Positions 23,459-32,427 of a DNA stretch of 64,000 bases are shown here, one piece after another. Every line of letters starts with the position of its first letter. Position 1 is the stretch's first letter. The notes under the pieces are model-generated. The model saw only the letters and a program-made list of their open reading frames with translations. It was not told the origin of the DNA and did no database searches. A program made the translations under genes and the position numbers. Origin of the DNA: Methylomicrobium lacus_A (lineage in GTDB: Bacteria; Pseudomonadota; Gammaproteobacteria; Methylococcales; Methylomonadaceae); assembly GCF_041897535.1 (NCBI RefSeq), contig NZ_CP169217.1, positions 1,984,001-2,048,000 of the forward strand, written 5' to 3'.

Positions 23459-25113
23459 TTACGCCTCCTGTAGCCGGTGAACAGCAGATAGACGAGAAGA
23501 CCGAACGCGCCGCCGCCGGACAGTCCGAACGCGGCCAGCTTCAGGATGTGAGGCTCGATCCGGCCCGGCTCGCCGAGCATCTCGGTAAAATCGCCCACGG
23601 CCCAGGGCGGCTGATTTTTCGCATAATAATTTTTGTCGAACGCGACATCGAGCATTTCGCCGTGCATCTTCGGCATGCCTTTATCGTCCAGATAAGCCTG
23701 ATAGCCGAGCAGCGAGATATTGCCGCCCGGCTCCATGCCGTCGGTCGTCTCGCCGTTCGAGGCATGATCATGGAACATCCACACGCCCGGCCCGTAACTG
23801 TGCAGGCCGTCGTTGACCGTTTTTAGATCGACATCGAGCCGCTGCGCGGGCGCGATGTCGAGCACGTCGCGGGTCTCCCTGACCGCCTCGGGCCGGTCGG
23901 CGCCGTCGGTCGCGGTCACGGTCACCTTATGGCCGTGGATATGCAGCGCCATCGGCGAACGCTGCGCATTGGCGATGCGCAACTTGATGTTTTCGTTTTC
24001 GCCGGCCGCGATCAAGCCGTCGCGTACCGTATAGGGAAAGGAATGGCCGTTCAGCAGGAAATAGTTTTCATGCGACTCGGTGATGTTGTATTCGCGGCTC
24101 ATCCGTTTCGCGATCAGGCGGGTGTCGTTCGCATTCTGGATGATCGATGACAATTTCTTGTCGAGCGATTGATATAACAGGTCGAACTCGCGGCTGTACT
24201 CTTCCTTGACCTTGACCGACGGATGCCGGACCTGGCCGGCGCCGATGTTGAAGGTCTGCACCCAGTTGTTCGGCTTGTTTTCCTCGACCACGAAGATGCC
24301 GCTGAGCCCCATCATCATATGCTGAGCGGTTTGCACGTGGCAGTGATAAAGCATCGTGCCCGCATGCCGGGGCTTCATCTCATAGGTATGGCTCGCGCCC
24401 GGAAACACCGCATGTTCCTCCATGCCGTCGTTGTCCTCGCCGGCCGCGGTCATGAACGGGTGATCGACGCCGTGCAGATGGATCGTATGCGGCAGATAAT
24501 GGATGTTTTCGAGCGTAAGCTTGACCGTGTCGCCCTGCTCGACCCGGATCGTCGGCGACGGCGCGCGCAGGATCGGGTTGGCCTGCATCGTAAAAAAGTT
24601 CTTCAGCGCCATGCCTTGCGATTTCGGTGCGAACACCCACAGCCCCGGCTTGATACCCGGCGCGATGTCGAAGGTGTTGATCAGAAATTCGCCGTCGGGG
24701 CTCGCGCCGTTCAATTCGACCACTTCGAGCTTGATTTCGATCACGTCCGGGTCGCCGTCGTGGTCGAGGTCGTCTTTTTTGACGACCGCATCCTGCGCCA
24801 TGCGCGTCTGCATCAAAGTCGCCATCGAGATGTTGTTGGTGCCCTTAACCGCCGCGGCGATGTCATACGGATTGTCGGGGTCGCAGGACAGCGCCTCGTC
24901 GATGCTGACGCCGTCGATCGTTTGCGCCTGGCGCCACTCGGGATGCTCGTCCGGACAAGGCTTTTCGGTGCCGCCGGCTTCCGCCGAACGGGTATAAACG
25001 GTCGCAGGCGACAGCGCGCCGCCCTTTTCCAGCCCGAATGGCGCCAGCCACCAGGCCGTGCCGGCCAAAGCGGCAACGAGCGAGATTAATAAATAACGTT
25101 TTTTGGGGGTCAT
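23455..25113 (-). CDS. Membrane-anchored multicopper oxidase, two-domain type
   Basis: A 552-residue protein with an N-terminal anchor (YLLISLVAALAGTAWWLAPF), an EF-hand-like loop (DLDHDGDPDVIEI near 115–127), two cupredoxin domains and a C-terminal span (FGLSGGGAFGLLVYLLF). Copper motifs are HTIHLHG (209–215) and LYHCHVQTAQHMMMGL (255–270) in domain 1, and ALHIHGHKV and WMFHDHASNGETTDGM in domain 2. Only domain 1 has the Cys of a type 1 site; in domain 2 the position is Asp. That pattern corresponds to type C two-domain oxidases. The substrate is unknown; copper or electron-carrier oxidation is plausible. Confidence 0.88.
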   Translation of the reverse strand: MTPKKRYLLISLVAALAGTAWWLAPFGLEKGGALSPATVYTRSAEAGGTEKPCPDEHPEWRQAQTIDGVSIDEALSCDPDNPYDIAAAVKGTNNISMATLMQTRMAQDAVVKKDDLDHDGDPDVIEIKLEVVELNGASPDGEFLINTFDIAPGIKPGLWVFAPKSQGMALKNFFTMQANPILRAPSPTIRVEQGDTVKLTLENIHYLPHTIHLHGVDHPFMTAAGEDNDGMEEHAVFPGASHTYEMKPRHAGTMLYHCHVQTAQHMMMGLSGIFVVEENKPNNWVQTFNIGAGQVRHPSVKVKEEYSREFDLLYQSLDKKLSSIIQNANDTRLIAKRMSREYNITESHENYFLLNGHSFPYTVRDGLIAAGENENIKLRIANAQRSPMALHIHGHKVTVTATDGADRPEAVRETRDVLDIAPAQRLDVDLKTVNDGLHSYGPGVWMFHDHASNGETTDGMEPGGNISLLGYQAYLDDKGMPKMHGEMLDVAFDKNYYAKNQPPWAVGDFTEMLGEPGRIEPHILKLAAFGLSGGGAFGLLVYLLFTGYRRRK

Positions 25114-25258
25114 GCGATGACGAATACTGCAAAAAGAAGGGTTATTGTAAAGGTCCGGGGTACGAAAAGAAACTCAAGCCAAAGACGCGGCGGTTTGAAC
25201 TGATGATCATCGGCGCGTCCGATTGTGTTAATCTAGTCATAAAAAAACGCTCAGGATC

Positions 25259-25648
25259 ATGAAATTCGCGATACAAATCAACGCCGGTCCCTATGCCTCG
25301 AACGCCGGCCATACCGCCTTGCGCTTCATCGAGGCCGCGCTCGCCTCGGGCCACGAGGTCGTGCGGGTCTTTTTTTATCATGACGGCATTTATCACGGCC
25401 TGAAATATGCAACACCGCCCGACGATGAATTCAACCATACCGCGAAGTGGAGCGCTCTGGCCGAAAGCCACCGGCTCGATCTGGTGTTGTGCATTTCGGC
25501 CGCGCAAAAACGCGGCCTCCTCTGCCGCGACGAAGCCGAACGCCAAGGCAAACACGATGACGATCTGGCCGCGGGCTTTCGGATCGGCGGCCTCGGCCAA
25601 TTGATCGAAGCGACGCTGCATGCGGACCGCTTCCTGATCTTCGGGTGA
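25259..25648 (+). CDS. tusD: Sulfurtransferase subunit TusD (DsrE family)
   Basis: A 129-residue DsrE-like protein with the active Cys at position 78 in LVLCISAAQKRG, the same place as Cys78 of E. coli TusD. In the TusBCD complex this Cys accepts persulfide sulfur from TusA for 2-thiouridine synthesis in tRNA. tusC follows after 6 nt. tusB is not found downstream and no tusE is nearby, so the sulfur relay is either reduced or split in this genome. A DsrE/DsrF role in sulfur oxidation cannot be excluded. Confidence 0.88.
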   Translation: MKFAIQINAGPYASNAGHTALRFIEAALASGHEVVRVFFYHDGIYHGLKYATPPDDEFNHTAKWSALAESHRLDLVLCISAAQKRGLLCRDEAERQGKHDDDLAAGFRIGGLGQLIEATLHADRFLIFG

Positions 25649-25654
25649 GGCGCG

Positions 25655-26011
25655 ATGAAAAGCCATCTGTTTATTCTCCGTAAGCCGGCCCACGGCGGTG
25701 CCTTCGCCCAGGAAATGCTCGACATTATCTTGACGACCGCCGCATTCGACCAGCCCACTTCGATTTTGTTGCTCGACGATGCGGTCTTCCAATTGAAAAA
25801 AGGGCAACAGCCGGAACGTTTCGGCATGAAGGATACCGCGTCGATCTATCCTGCGCTCGAAATTTATGACGTGAAACACATCTATGTCGAGGCCGAGTCG
25901 CTCGAAGAGCGGGGGCTCAGACCGGGCGACCTCTGCCTGCCCGTGGAATCGGTTTACCGAAAAGACATCCCGGGCCTGATGCGGCGCCATGACCTGCTGT
26001 TTTCGGGTTGA
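25655..26011 (+). CDS. tusC: Sulfurtransferase subunit TusC (DsrF family)
   Basis: A 118-residue protein of the DsrF/TusC type (HLFILRKPAHGGAFAQEMLD and AAFDQPTSILLLDDAVFQL). It has no Cys at the TusD active position, as expected for TusC, which is structural. It follows tusD by 6 nt. The next 422 bp carry no third subunit. Confidence 0.85.
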   Translation: MKSHLFILRKPAHGGAFAQEMLDIILTTAAFDQPTSILLLDDAVFQLKKGQQPERFGMKDTASIYPALEIYDVKHIYVEAESLEERGLRPGDLCLPVESVYRKDIPGLMRRHDLLFSG

Positions 26012-26433
26012 TCCTGACCTAACCCCAATCTGCAAGCGACACGGCAGCCGCAAGAATTGCGGCGCGACCAAAATTTATTTTTGGCTTGAGTGCGACCGTC
26101 CCCCCCACGATCGCCGGCGTTTTTTTGCACGTCTGGAAAAACTGTGTCATATGCCGCAGCGAGTCGGTCATATCACACAAACACCGCCGACTTCCGCCAT
26201 GTAACTCATTGAAAAAAACCGTTTTTGCTTAGGCAAAACCGGTATATAAAGCAGTAATCATGCCAATTTATGCGACACTTTGTCGCGCGTCAATTCGCCG
26301 CATTTTCTAACGTAAATCGTGCCGGTAGACTTTGTTTCAACTTTTGCCAGGCCTGTAAAACCGCTTAAGTTATCATCCTTCCTCTCTCGGTGCGGGCCGG
26401 CTTCCGGTCCGCCCATTTTTTTAAGAGGCCGAC
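26012..26433. other. Non-coding spacer with two hairpins
   Basis: No tusB or other gene is visible in these 422 bp. An 11-bp stem with one mismatch lies at 26218–26243 (ACCGTTTTTGC / GCAAAACCGGT around TTAG). A second, terminator-like hairpin lies at 26392–26412. The rest shows nothing I recognise. Confidence 0.6.
26392..26421 (+). terminator. Terminator-like hairpin just upstream of the M41-like gene
   Basis: GCGGGCCGG and CCGGTCCGC pair around CTT (one G·T), followed by CCATTTTTTT. It lies only about 13 nt before the start of the next gene and 380 nt after tusC, so it could be an attenuator of the downstream gene as well as a terminator. Confidence 0.6.
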
Positions 26434-27114
26434 ATGAAACGCTACAACACGCTACTGATCAACCACATTCCGGCAAATCCTGAAACCCTGAAAAAACAAA
26501 CCGCGATCCATGAGGCCGGACACGCCGCCGCGATCTATCTCGGCAACAAGCAAAAACAGTTGCCGCCGGTTTTCTTCCAGATCCTGATCCAGGATACGCC
26601 GCACGAGTCCTTCTGGCCATGCCGGGCCGGCAACTCATCTCCGGCTACGTTGACCTGCTTTGCAAAGGTCGAAGGCGGCCGCCTGATTCATACCCTGCCT
26701 TCCTCGCTGCCGGAAGCCACACGGCGCTTTTCTTCGATCGAGCGACAAGCCTATCAGGCCGCTTTCGAGGCCGATATCGTCAATTTTCTGGCAGGCCCGC
26801 TCGCCGAGGCCAAATATGTCGCGACATGCGATGACGAAATCTTCAATCCGCGCCTGGTGAATCTCGACGCGCTGCATTTTTACGGCGGCACGGCGGATGT
26901 CGCGCTGGCCAAGGAATACCTGGACTGCCTGACCGTGGAGGCGCGGGAAAAAGAGCGGCTGATCGCCGAACTGTTCATGACGGCCTATCAATTCATCAGC
27001 CAGCGTTCGCACTGGCGCGCGATTACCGCGCTGGCCGATTTCATCCTGAGCTCCGGCAACAATGTGATCGCCTGCGAGGACATCATCCGGGTGCTCGACG
27101 CGCAAACGGCCTGA
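26434..27114 (+). CDS. Stand-alone M41 (FtsH-like) metallopeptidase-domain protein
   Basis: A 226-residue protein lacking the AAA+ and membrane parts of FtsH. The zinc motif HEAGH occupies residues 26–30 (AIHEAGHAAAIYLGNK). Further on, NFLAGPLAEAKYVA and GGTADVALAKEYLDCL correspond to the FtsH segments around the third zinc ligand (SND-type Asp). It should be a cytosolic metal-dependent peptidase or a related binding protein; the substrate is unknown. RBS-like AAGAGG precedes the ATG by 5 nt. Without an ATPase it would need unfolded or small substrates. Confidence 0.75.
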   Translation: MKRYNTLLINHIPANPETLKKQTAIHEAGHAAAIYLGNKQKQLPPVFFQILIQDTPHESFWPCRAGNSSPATLTCFAKVEGGRLIHTLPSSLPEATRRFSSIERQAYQAAFEADIVNFLAGPLAEAKYVATCDDEIFNPRLVNLDALHFYGGTADVALAKEYLDCLTVEAREKERLIAELFMTAYQFISQRSHWRAITALADFILSSGNNVIACEDIIRVLDAQTA

Positions 27115-27131
27115 ACGATTGCTGGCAGCGG

Positions 27132-27821
27132 TTAACCCCGGTCGGCGTGTGGCGCGCGCTCGCCGAACAACGCGGTGCCGACCCTGACGATCGTCGCCCC
27201 CTCCAGAACCGCCGCCTTTAAATCGCCGGACATGCCGAACGAAAACGTGTCGAGTTCCGGTCGCGCGAGTTGTTTGACCGCCTCGACCAAAGCCCGGTAA
27301 GGCTGCCTCTGCCGTTCAAAATCGCTTTCCGGCGCCGGAATCGCCATCACCCCGCGCAGCCTTAAATTAGGCAGCAACATGACCTGTTCGCACAACGCCG
27401 GCAGCTCGTCGAGGCCGATGCCCGATTTGGACGCCTCGCCGCTGATATTGACCTGCAAACACACATTCAACGGCGGCAAGCCCGCCGGCCGCTGATCGTT
27501 CAGCCTTTTGGCGTTTTTGAACGAATCGATGCTGTGCACCCAATCGAAATGCGCCGCGATCAGCTTGGTCTTGTTCGACTGAATCGGACCGATGAAATGC
27601 CAGGTGATGTCATAAGCTCCCAATTCCGCCTGTTTTTTCACCGCTTCCTGACAATAACTCTCGCCGAAATGACGCTGTCCGGCCCGATAGGCTTCGGCAA
27701 TGTCCTCTGCGGGCTTGGTCTTGCTGACCGCGAGCAGCAGCACCGCATCCTCCGGGCGCTTGGCGATGCCGCAATAGTCCCGAATTTGCTGGCGGATGAG
27801 TTTCAGATTCTGGCTGATCAT
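27132..27821 (-). CDS. yggS: YggS family PLP homeostasis protein
   Basis: A 229-residue PLP-binding protein with the barrel fold of alanine racemases but no C-terminal domain. The PLP Lys is K34 in LLAVSKTKP; the family signatures RHFGESYCQEAVKK, WHFIGPIQSNKTK and SFGMSGDLKAAVLEGATIVR are present. It binds pyridoxal phosphate in the cytosol and affects amino-acid and cofactor balance. It is divergent from pilT, an arrangement conserved in many gammaproteobacteria. Confidence 0.94.
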   Translation of the reverse strand: MISQNLKLIRQQIRDYCGIAKRPEDAVLLLAVSKTKPAEDIAEAYRAGQRHFGESYCQEAVKKQAELGAYDITWHFIGPIQSNKTKLIAAHFDWVHSIDSFKNAKRLNDQRPAGLPPLNVCLQVNISGEASKSGIGLDELPALCEQVMLLPNLRLRGVMAIPAPESDFERQRQPYRALVEAVKQLARPELDTFSFGMSGDLKAAVLEGATIVRVGTALFGERAPHADRG

Positions 27822-27944
27822 GGCGTCTTAATGTCAAAATAACGAGAGAACCCGCTATTAAACACCACGCCTTTCAAAAAACAAAGAGTTGAACTACTTT
27901 TTAAGAACAGATCAGCCACTTTTTACCACCTTTTAGAGGAAATT

Positions 27945-28982
27945 ATGGATATTGCCGAGTTACTGGCTTTTTCGGTCAAAAACAATGCGTCGGATTTACA
28001 TTTATCGGCAGGGCTGCCGCCGATGATTCGGGTGGACGGCGATATTCGCCGGATCAATGTGCCGCCTCTCGATCATAAGGCCGTGCACTCGCTGATGTAC
28101 GACATCATGAACGACAAACAGCGGCGCGATTACGAGGAGTTTCTCGAAACCGACTTTTCGTTTGCTCTGCCCGGCGTCGCGCGCTTCCGGGTCAACGCCT
28201 TCAATCAGGAACGCGGCGCGGCGGGGGTTTTCCGGACCATTCCGTCAAAGGTTTTGAGCCTCGAAGACCTGAAGGCGCCGAAGTTCTTCGAAGAAGTGAC
28301 GCGCAAACCGCGCGGCCTGGTGCTGGTCACCGGCCCCACCGGCTCCGGCAAATCGACCACGCTGGCGGCGATGATCAACCACATCAACACGAACGATTAC
28401 GCGCATATCCTGACCGTCGAAGATCCGATCGAATTCGTGCACGAAAGCCAGAAATGCCTGATCAACCAGCGCGAGGTACACCGCGACACGCACGGCTTCA
28501 ACGAGGCCTTGCGTTCGGCCTTGCGGGAAGACCCGGACATCATCCTGGTCGGCGAAATGCGCGACCTCGAAACGATCCGCCTCGCACTGACCGCGGCCGA
28601 AACCGGCCACCTGGTGTTCGGCACCCTGCACACGACTTCCGCCGCGAAAACGATCGACCGGATCATCGACGTGTTTCCGGCCGCCGAAAAGGACATGATC
28701 CGCTCGATGCTGTCCGAATCGCTGCAGGCGGTCATTTCGCAAACGCTGCTCAAAAAAGTCGGCGGCGGCCGTATCGCGGCGCACGAGATCATGGTCGGCA
28801 CCGCCGCGATCCGCAACCTGATCCGCGAGGCGAAAGTCGCGCAAATGTATTCGGCGATTCAGACCGGACGCAAGGACGGCATGCAGACGCTCGACCAGAA
28901 CCTGAAAGAACTGGTCGACAAGGGGATGATCACCGCCAAAACCGCGGCGACCCGCGCCGTCAACAAGGACATGTTCCGTTAA
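27945..28982 (+). CDS. pilT: Type IV pilus retraction ATPase PilT
   Basis: A 345-residue hexameric ATPase with Walker A GPTGSGKST near residue 130, the Asp box and Walker B (DPDIILVGEMRDLETIR), the His box (GHLVFGTLHTTSA) and the AIRNLIRE retraction motif near the C-terminus, which distinguishes PilT from assembly ATPases. It powers depolymerisation of type IV pili for twitching and DNA uptake. AGAGGA precedes the ATG. pilU follows after 22 nt. Confidence 0.96.
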   Translation: MDIAELLAFSVKNNASDLHLSAGLPPMIRVDGDIRRINVPPLDHKAVHSLMYDIMNDKQRRDYEEFLETDFSFALPGVARFRVNAFNQERGAAGVFRTIPSKVLSLEDLKAPKFFEEVTRKPRGLVLVTGPTGSGKSTTLAAMINHINTNDYAHILTVEDPIEFVHESQKCLINQREVHRDTHGFNEALRSALREDPDIILVGEMRDLETIRLALTAAETGHLVFGTLHTTSAAKTIDRIIDVFPAAEKDMIRSMLSESLQAVISQTLLKKVGGGRIAAHEIMVGTAAIRNLIREAKVAQMYSAIQTGRKDGMQTLDQNLKELVDKGMITAKTAATRAVNKDMFR

Positions 28983-29004
28983 CCGCACCACAGGATAAAA
29001 ACTC

Positions 29005-30138
29005 ATGGACTTCAAAGCCTTGCTCGCACTGATGGTGCAAAAGAAAGCCTCCGACCTGTTCATTACCTCAGGCCGCGCGCCGACGATCAAGGTCGACGGT
29101 TCGATGGTCGAAGTCTCCAAAACCCCGCTGACGCCCGAGCAGGCGATGAAAATCGTGCTCAGCATCATGAATCAGCGGCAAAAGGACGAGTTCGACAATA
29201 CCAAGGAATGCCAGTTCGCGATCAGCCTGCCCGACCTCGGCCGTTTCCGGGTCAGCGCCTTCGTGCAACGCGACGCGGCCGGCATGGTCTTGCGCCGGAT
29301 CGAAAACACCATTCCCGACGCCGAAACGCTGCACCTGCCGCCGGTGTTGAAAGATCTGGTCATGGAAAAACGCGGTCTGGTGATCTTCGTCGGCGGCACC
29401 GGCACCGGTAAGTCGACCTCGCTGGCCGCGCTGATAAAACACCGCAACCAACACACCAGCGGCCACATCATCACGATCGAAGACCCGATGGAATTCGAGC
29501 ATCCGCACTTAGGCTGCATCGTGACCCAGCGCGAAGTCGGCGTCGATACCGAATCGTATGAAGTCGCGTTGAAAAACACCCTGCGGCAGGCGCCCGACGT
29601 GATCCTGATCGGCGAAATAAGGACCCGCGAAACGATGCAGAACGCAATCACCTTCGCCGAAACCGGACACCTGTGCCTATCGACCCTGCACGCGAACAAT
29701 GCGAACCAGGCGATCGACCGGATCCTGCATTTCTTTCCCGAGGAAATGCATCCGCAGCTGTTCATGGACCTGTCGCTGAACCTGCGCGGCATCGTCGCCC
29801 AGCAATTGATCAAGCGCGCGGACGGCAAGGGCCGTTATCCGGCGATCGAAATCCTGATCAACACGCCGCTGGCGACGGATTTGATCCGCAAGGGCGAGGT
29901 GCACAAACTGAAGGAATTGATGAAGCAATCGCGCGAACAGGGCATGCAGACCTTCGATCAGGCCTTGTACGATCTGTATGTCGCCGGCAAGATCAGCTAT
30001 GAGGATGCATTGAATTCGGCCGACTCGAAGAACGAAGTCCGCCTGATGATCAAGCTCGGCGCCGAAGGCATCAGCAGCACGGCCGGCGACAACATGATGC
30101 TGACCGAGACCGAAGAGGATACAGGCAAGTTGTTTTAA
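29005..30138 (+). CDS. pilU: Type IV pilus accessory retraction ATPase PilU
   Basis: A 377-residue PilT paralogue with Walker A GGTGTGKST, Walker B APDVILIGEIRTRETMQ and His box GHLCLSTLHANNANQ. The C-terminus is longer than in PilT and acidic (MMLTETEEDTGKLF), typical of PilU. It supports PilT-dependent retraction under load. The pair is co-directional with 22 nt spacing, and a GC-rich hairpin follows. Confidence 0.95.
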   Translation: MDFKALLALMVQKKASDLFITSGRAPTIKVDGSMVEVSKTPLTPEQAMKIVLSIMNQRQKDEFDNTKECQFAISLPDLGRFRVSAFVQRDAAGMVLRRIENTIPDAETLHLPPVLKDLVMEKRGLVIFVGGTGTGKSTSLAALIKHRNQHTSGHIITIEDPMEFEHPHLGCIVTQREVGVDTESYEVALKNTLRQAPDVILIGEIRTRETMQNAITFAETGHLCLSTLHANNANQAIDRILHFFPEEMHPQLFMDLSLNLRGIVAQQLIKRADGKGRYPAIEILINTPLATDLIRKGEVHKLKELMKQSREQGMQTFDQALYDLYVAGKISYEDALNSADSKNEVRLMIKLGAEGISSTAGDNMMLTETEEDTGKLF

Positions 30139-30142
30139 TGCG

Positions 30143-30172
30143 CTGCCGGCGCCGAACCCTCGGCGCCGGCAG
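30143..30172. terminator. Hairpin after pilU
   Basis: CTGCCGGCGCCGA and TCGGCGCCGGCAG form a perfect 13-bp stem with an ACCC loop, 4 nt after the pilU stop. AGGAAAATCG follows, without a T-run, so it may slow or stop transcription only with Rho. Confidence 0.6.
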
Positions 30173-30236
30173 GAAAATCGCAGTTTCCAAGCATGACGCC
30201 CCGGACCAGGCCGGGGCCATCGGAAAGCAGGACGGA

Positions 30237-30623
30237 TCAGGCCGAATGCGCCTGCACGGGAATGGACGAAGCGGTGCGGACCACTTCGTTCTTTTCGTTA
30301 AAATAAATCAGCGCCGGCTTATAATTGGTCAATTCATTCTGGTCGTAAACCGCATAGGCGCAGATGATCACCACATCGCCCGCGCAAGCCAGCCGCGCGG
30401 CCGCGCCGTTGACCGAAATCACGCCCGAGCCGGCTTCCGCGCGAATCGCATAAGTCGTGAAACGCTCGCCGTTATTGACATTGTATATCTGGATCTGTTC
30501 GTACTCCCTGATCCCCGACAAATCGAGAAAGTCGCCGTCGATTGCGCATGAGCCTTCATAGCCGAGCTCCGATCGTGTCACGGTCGCCCGATGAAGTTTC
30601 GCCTTCAGCATCGTAGTTTGCAT
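30237..30623 (-). CDS. panD: Aspartate 1-decarboxylase PanD
   Basis: A 128-residue pyruvoyl enzyme precursor. The self-cleavage site is G–S in ELGYEGSCAID; the Ser becomes the pyruvoyl group. The MQTTMLKAKLHRATV start parallels E. coli MIRTMLQGKLHR, which supports the upstream Met. It makes beta-alanine for pantothenate. The gene follows panC on the same strand after 166 nt. Confidence 0.95.
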   Translation of the reverse strand: MQTTMLKAKLHRATVTRSELGYEGSCAIDGDFLDLSGIREYEQIQIYNVNNGERFTTYAIRAEAGSGVISVNGAAARLACAGDVVIICAYAVYDQNELTNYKPALIYFNEKNEVVRTASSIPVQAHSA

Positions 30624-30789
30624 AATAACCCGATATAAAATAGCTTAATAAACCCTCAATTATCGCTGATTCCCGTGAATCCGGCAAGATAGGACCTGCA
30701 AGGAATACGCATTGAAGGCGCCCAACCTACCTTTCGCCGCCAAATGCGGGCGAACTGATGTGCGAAGAGTCTGCCAATTCAATATTAAT

Positions 30790-31632
30790 TTACTTCGAAA
30801 AACCGATATTATCAATCAGCCGCGTCTTCCCCAGCCTCGCCCCGGCCAGGATCACCAGATCACGGTCTTCGGGCGTTGCTGCCGCCAGATCCAGGCTCCG
30901 GCAGATCGAAAAATAATCGGGACGGAAACCCGCTTCGGACAAAAACGCCAGCGCCTGCCCTTCGATGTCCGCATAGGCCGCGACACCCGACAGCACAGCA
31001 TCCCTAGCGGCGCACAAAGCCTGGTAAAGCTTCGCGGCATTGGCTTTTTCCGCAGCGCTCAAATAACCGTTCCGGGAACTCATCGCCAGACCGTTGGCTT
31101 CACGGACCGTCTCGACCGGCACCAGCTCGACCGGAATGTTCAAATCGCGCACCATCGTCCGGATGATCACGAATTGCTGGTAATCCTTTAGACCAAAAAA
31201 GGCCGTATCCGGCTGCACGATATTGAACAATTTCGCGACCACGGTCGCCACGCCGTTGAAATGGCCGGGCCGGAATGCGCCGCAATGCAGGTCCGACAAA
31301 CCCGCGACGCTGACCACCGTTTTCGCCGCCGGATCGTACATTTCCGACACCCTCGGCAGGAACAGCAGATCGGCTCCGGCCGCGAGCAATTTTTCGCGGT
31401 CCTCGGCTTCGGTGCGCGGATAAGTCTCGAAATCCTCGCCGACACCGAATTGGGTAGGATTCACGAAGATGCTGACCACGACGCGCTCGGCCCGCCGCCG
31501 CGCCGCATCGACCAGGCGGATATGGCCCGCGTGCAGATTGCCCATCGTCGGCACGAACGCAATCCGGTCTCCGGCGCGCCGCCAGGCTCCAATGATCGTT
31601 CGCAGTTCGGCTATCGCGGTGACGGTTTGCAT
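30790..31632 (-). CDS. panC: Pantothenate synthetase PanC
   Basis: A 280-residue enzyme starting MQTVTAIAELRTIIGAWRRA; the long 5' extension of the frame is antisense to real panB sequence and is not coding. FVPTMGNLHAGHIRLVDAAR carries the ATP-binding HxGH motif, FVNPTQFGVGEDF the pantoate loop, and MSSRNGYL the KMSKS-like segment. It joins pantoate and beta-alanine using ATP. The ATG is 2 nt after the panB stop, so the genes are co-transcribed. Confidence 0.95.
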   Translation of the reverse strand: MQTVTAIAELRTIIGAWRRAGDRIAFVPTMGNLHAGHIRLVDAARRRAERVVVSIFVNPTQFGVGEDFETYPRTEAEDREKLLAAGADLLFLPRVSEMYDPAAKTVVSVAGLSDLHCGAFRPGHFNGVATVVAKLFNIVQPDTAFFGLKDYQQFVIIRTMVRDLNIPVELVPVETVREANGLAMSSRNGYLSAAEKANAAKLYQALCAARDAVLSGVAAYADIEGQALAFLSEAGFRPDYFSICRSLDLAAATPEDRDLVILAGARLGKTRLIDNIGFSK

Positions 31633-31634
31633 GA

Positions 31635-32426
31635 CTAAAAACTGTGCTCCAAAGCCGGAAAACGGCGTTCCTTGACCGCCTGGCGGTAGTTGCTTAGCGC
31701 CGCGGCGATCGCGACCGGCGGCTGCATGAAATTCATCGAAAAACGCGGCCTCTTGCCGACGCCGATGTCCAGCATGTCGTACAGCACCAGCACCTGGCCG
31801 TCGCAGTCGACGCCCGCGCCGATGCCGATCACCGGAATCGCCAAATCTGCGCTGATTTCGGCGGCCAGCTTCGCGGGCACGCATTCGAGCACCAGCAGAC
31901 AGGCCCCTGCCTCCTGGAGTTTTTGCGCATCCGCGACGATCTTGTCCGCATCGGCCGCCTCGACGCCCTGCACCTTGTAGCCGCCCAGACGGTTGATCGA
32001 CTGCGGCTGCAAACCCAGATGGCCGCAGACCGGGATGCCCTGGTCGACCAGAAAGCGGACCACCTCGAAGCGTGCGCCTTCCAGCTTGACCATCTGCGCA
32101 CCGGCCTGCATCAATTTGGCCGCATTGACCGCCGCGCCGAGCGGATCCGGATAGGTCAAAAACGGCATATCCGCGATGACCAACGCGCGCCGGCGCGCGG
32201 CCGTCACGCAGCGGGTATGGTAAATCATATCGTCCAGCGTGACCTGAAGCGTCGAAGCCTGGCCCTGGAACACCATGCCCAGGGAGTCGCCGACCAGGAT
32301 CACCTCGATGCCGGCCGCATCGATCAAGGCGCTGAAACTGGCGTCATAAGCGGTCAAACTGGCGATTTTCTCGCCCTGCCGCTTCATCGCCGCCAAATCA
32401 TGAATCGATAAGGGTTTCTGCTGCAT
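31635..32426 (-). CDS. panB: 3-methyl-2-oxobutanoate hydroxymethyltransferase PanB
   Basis: A 263-residue TIM-barrel enzyme starting MQQKPLSIHDLAAMKRQGEK. LTAYDASFSALIDAAGIEVI and LVGDSLGMVFQGQ hold the Mg-binding Asp residues; ECVPAKLA contains the catalytic Glu. It makes ketopantoate from ketoisovalerate with methylene-tetrahydrofolate, which explains its tight linkage with folK (gap 1 nt). Confidence 0.95.
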   Translation of the reverse strand: MQQKPLSIHDLAAMKRQGEKIASLTAYDASFSALIDAAGIEVILVGDSLGMVFQGQASTLQVTLDDMIYHTRCVTAARRRALVIADMPFLTYPDPLGAAVNAAKLMQAGAQMVKLEGARFEVVRFLVDQGIPVCGHLGLQPQSINRLGGYKVQGVEAADADKIVADAQKLQEAGACLLVLECVPAKLAAEISADLAIPVIGIGAGVDCDGQVLVLYDMLDIGVGKRPRFSMNFMQPPVAIAAALSNYRQAVKERRFPALEHSF

Positions 32427-32427
32427 C

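Noticed and set aside
25142..26071. 309-codon minus-strand frame over tusDC
   Set aside because: Antisense to tusD and tusC, which keep their active-site and fold motifs.
31633..31884. 84-codon N-terminal extension of PanC
   Set aside because: It overlaps panB in another frame; PanC homology starts at the ATG at 31632, giving the usual 280 residues.
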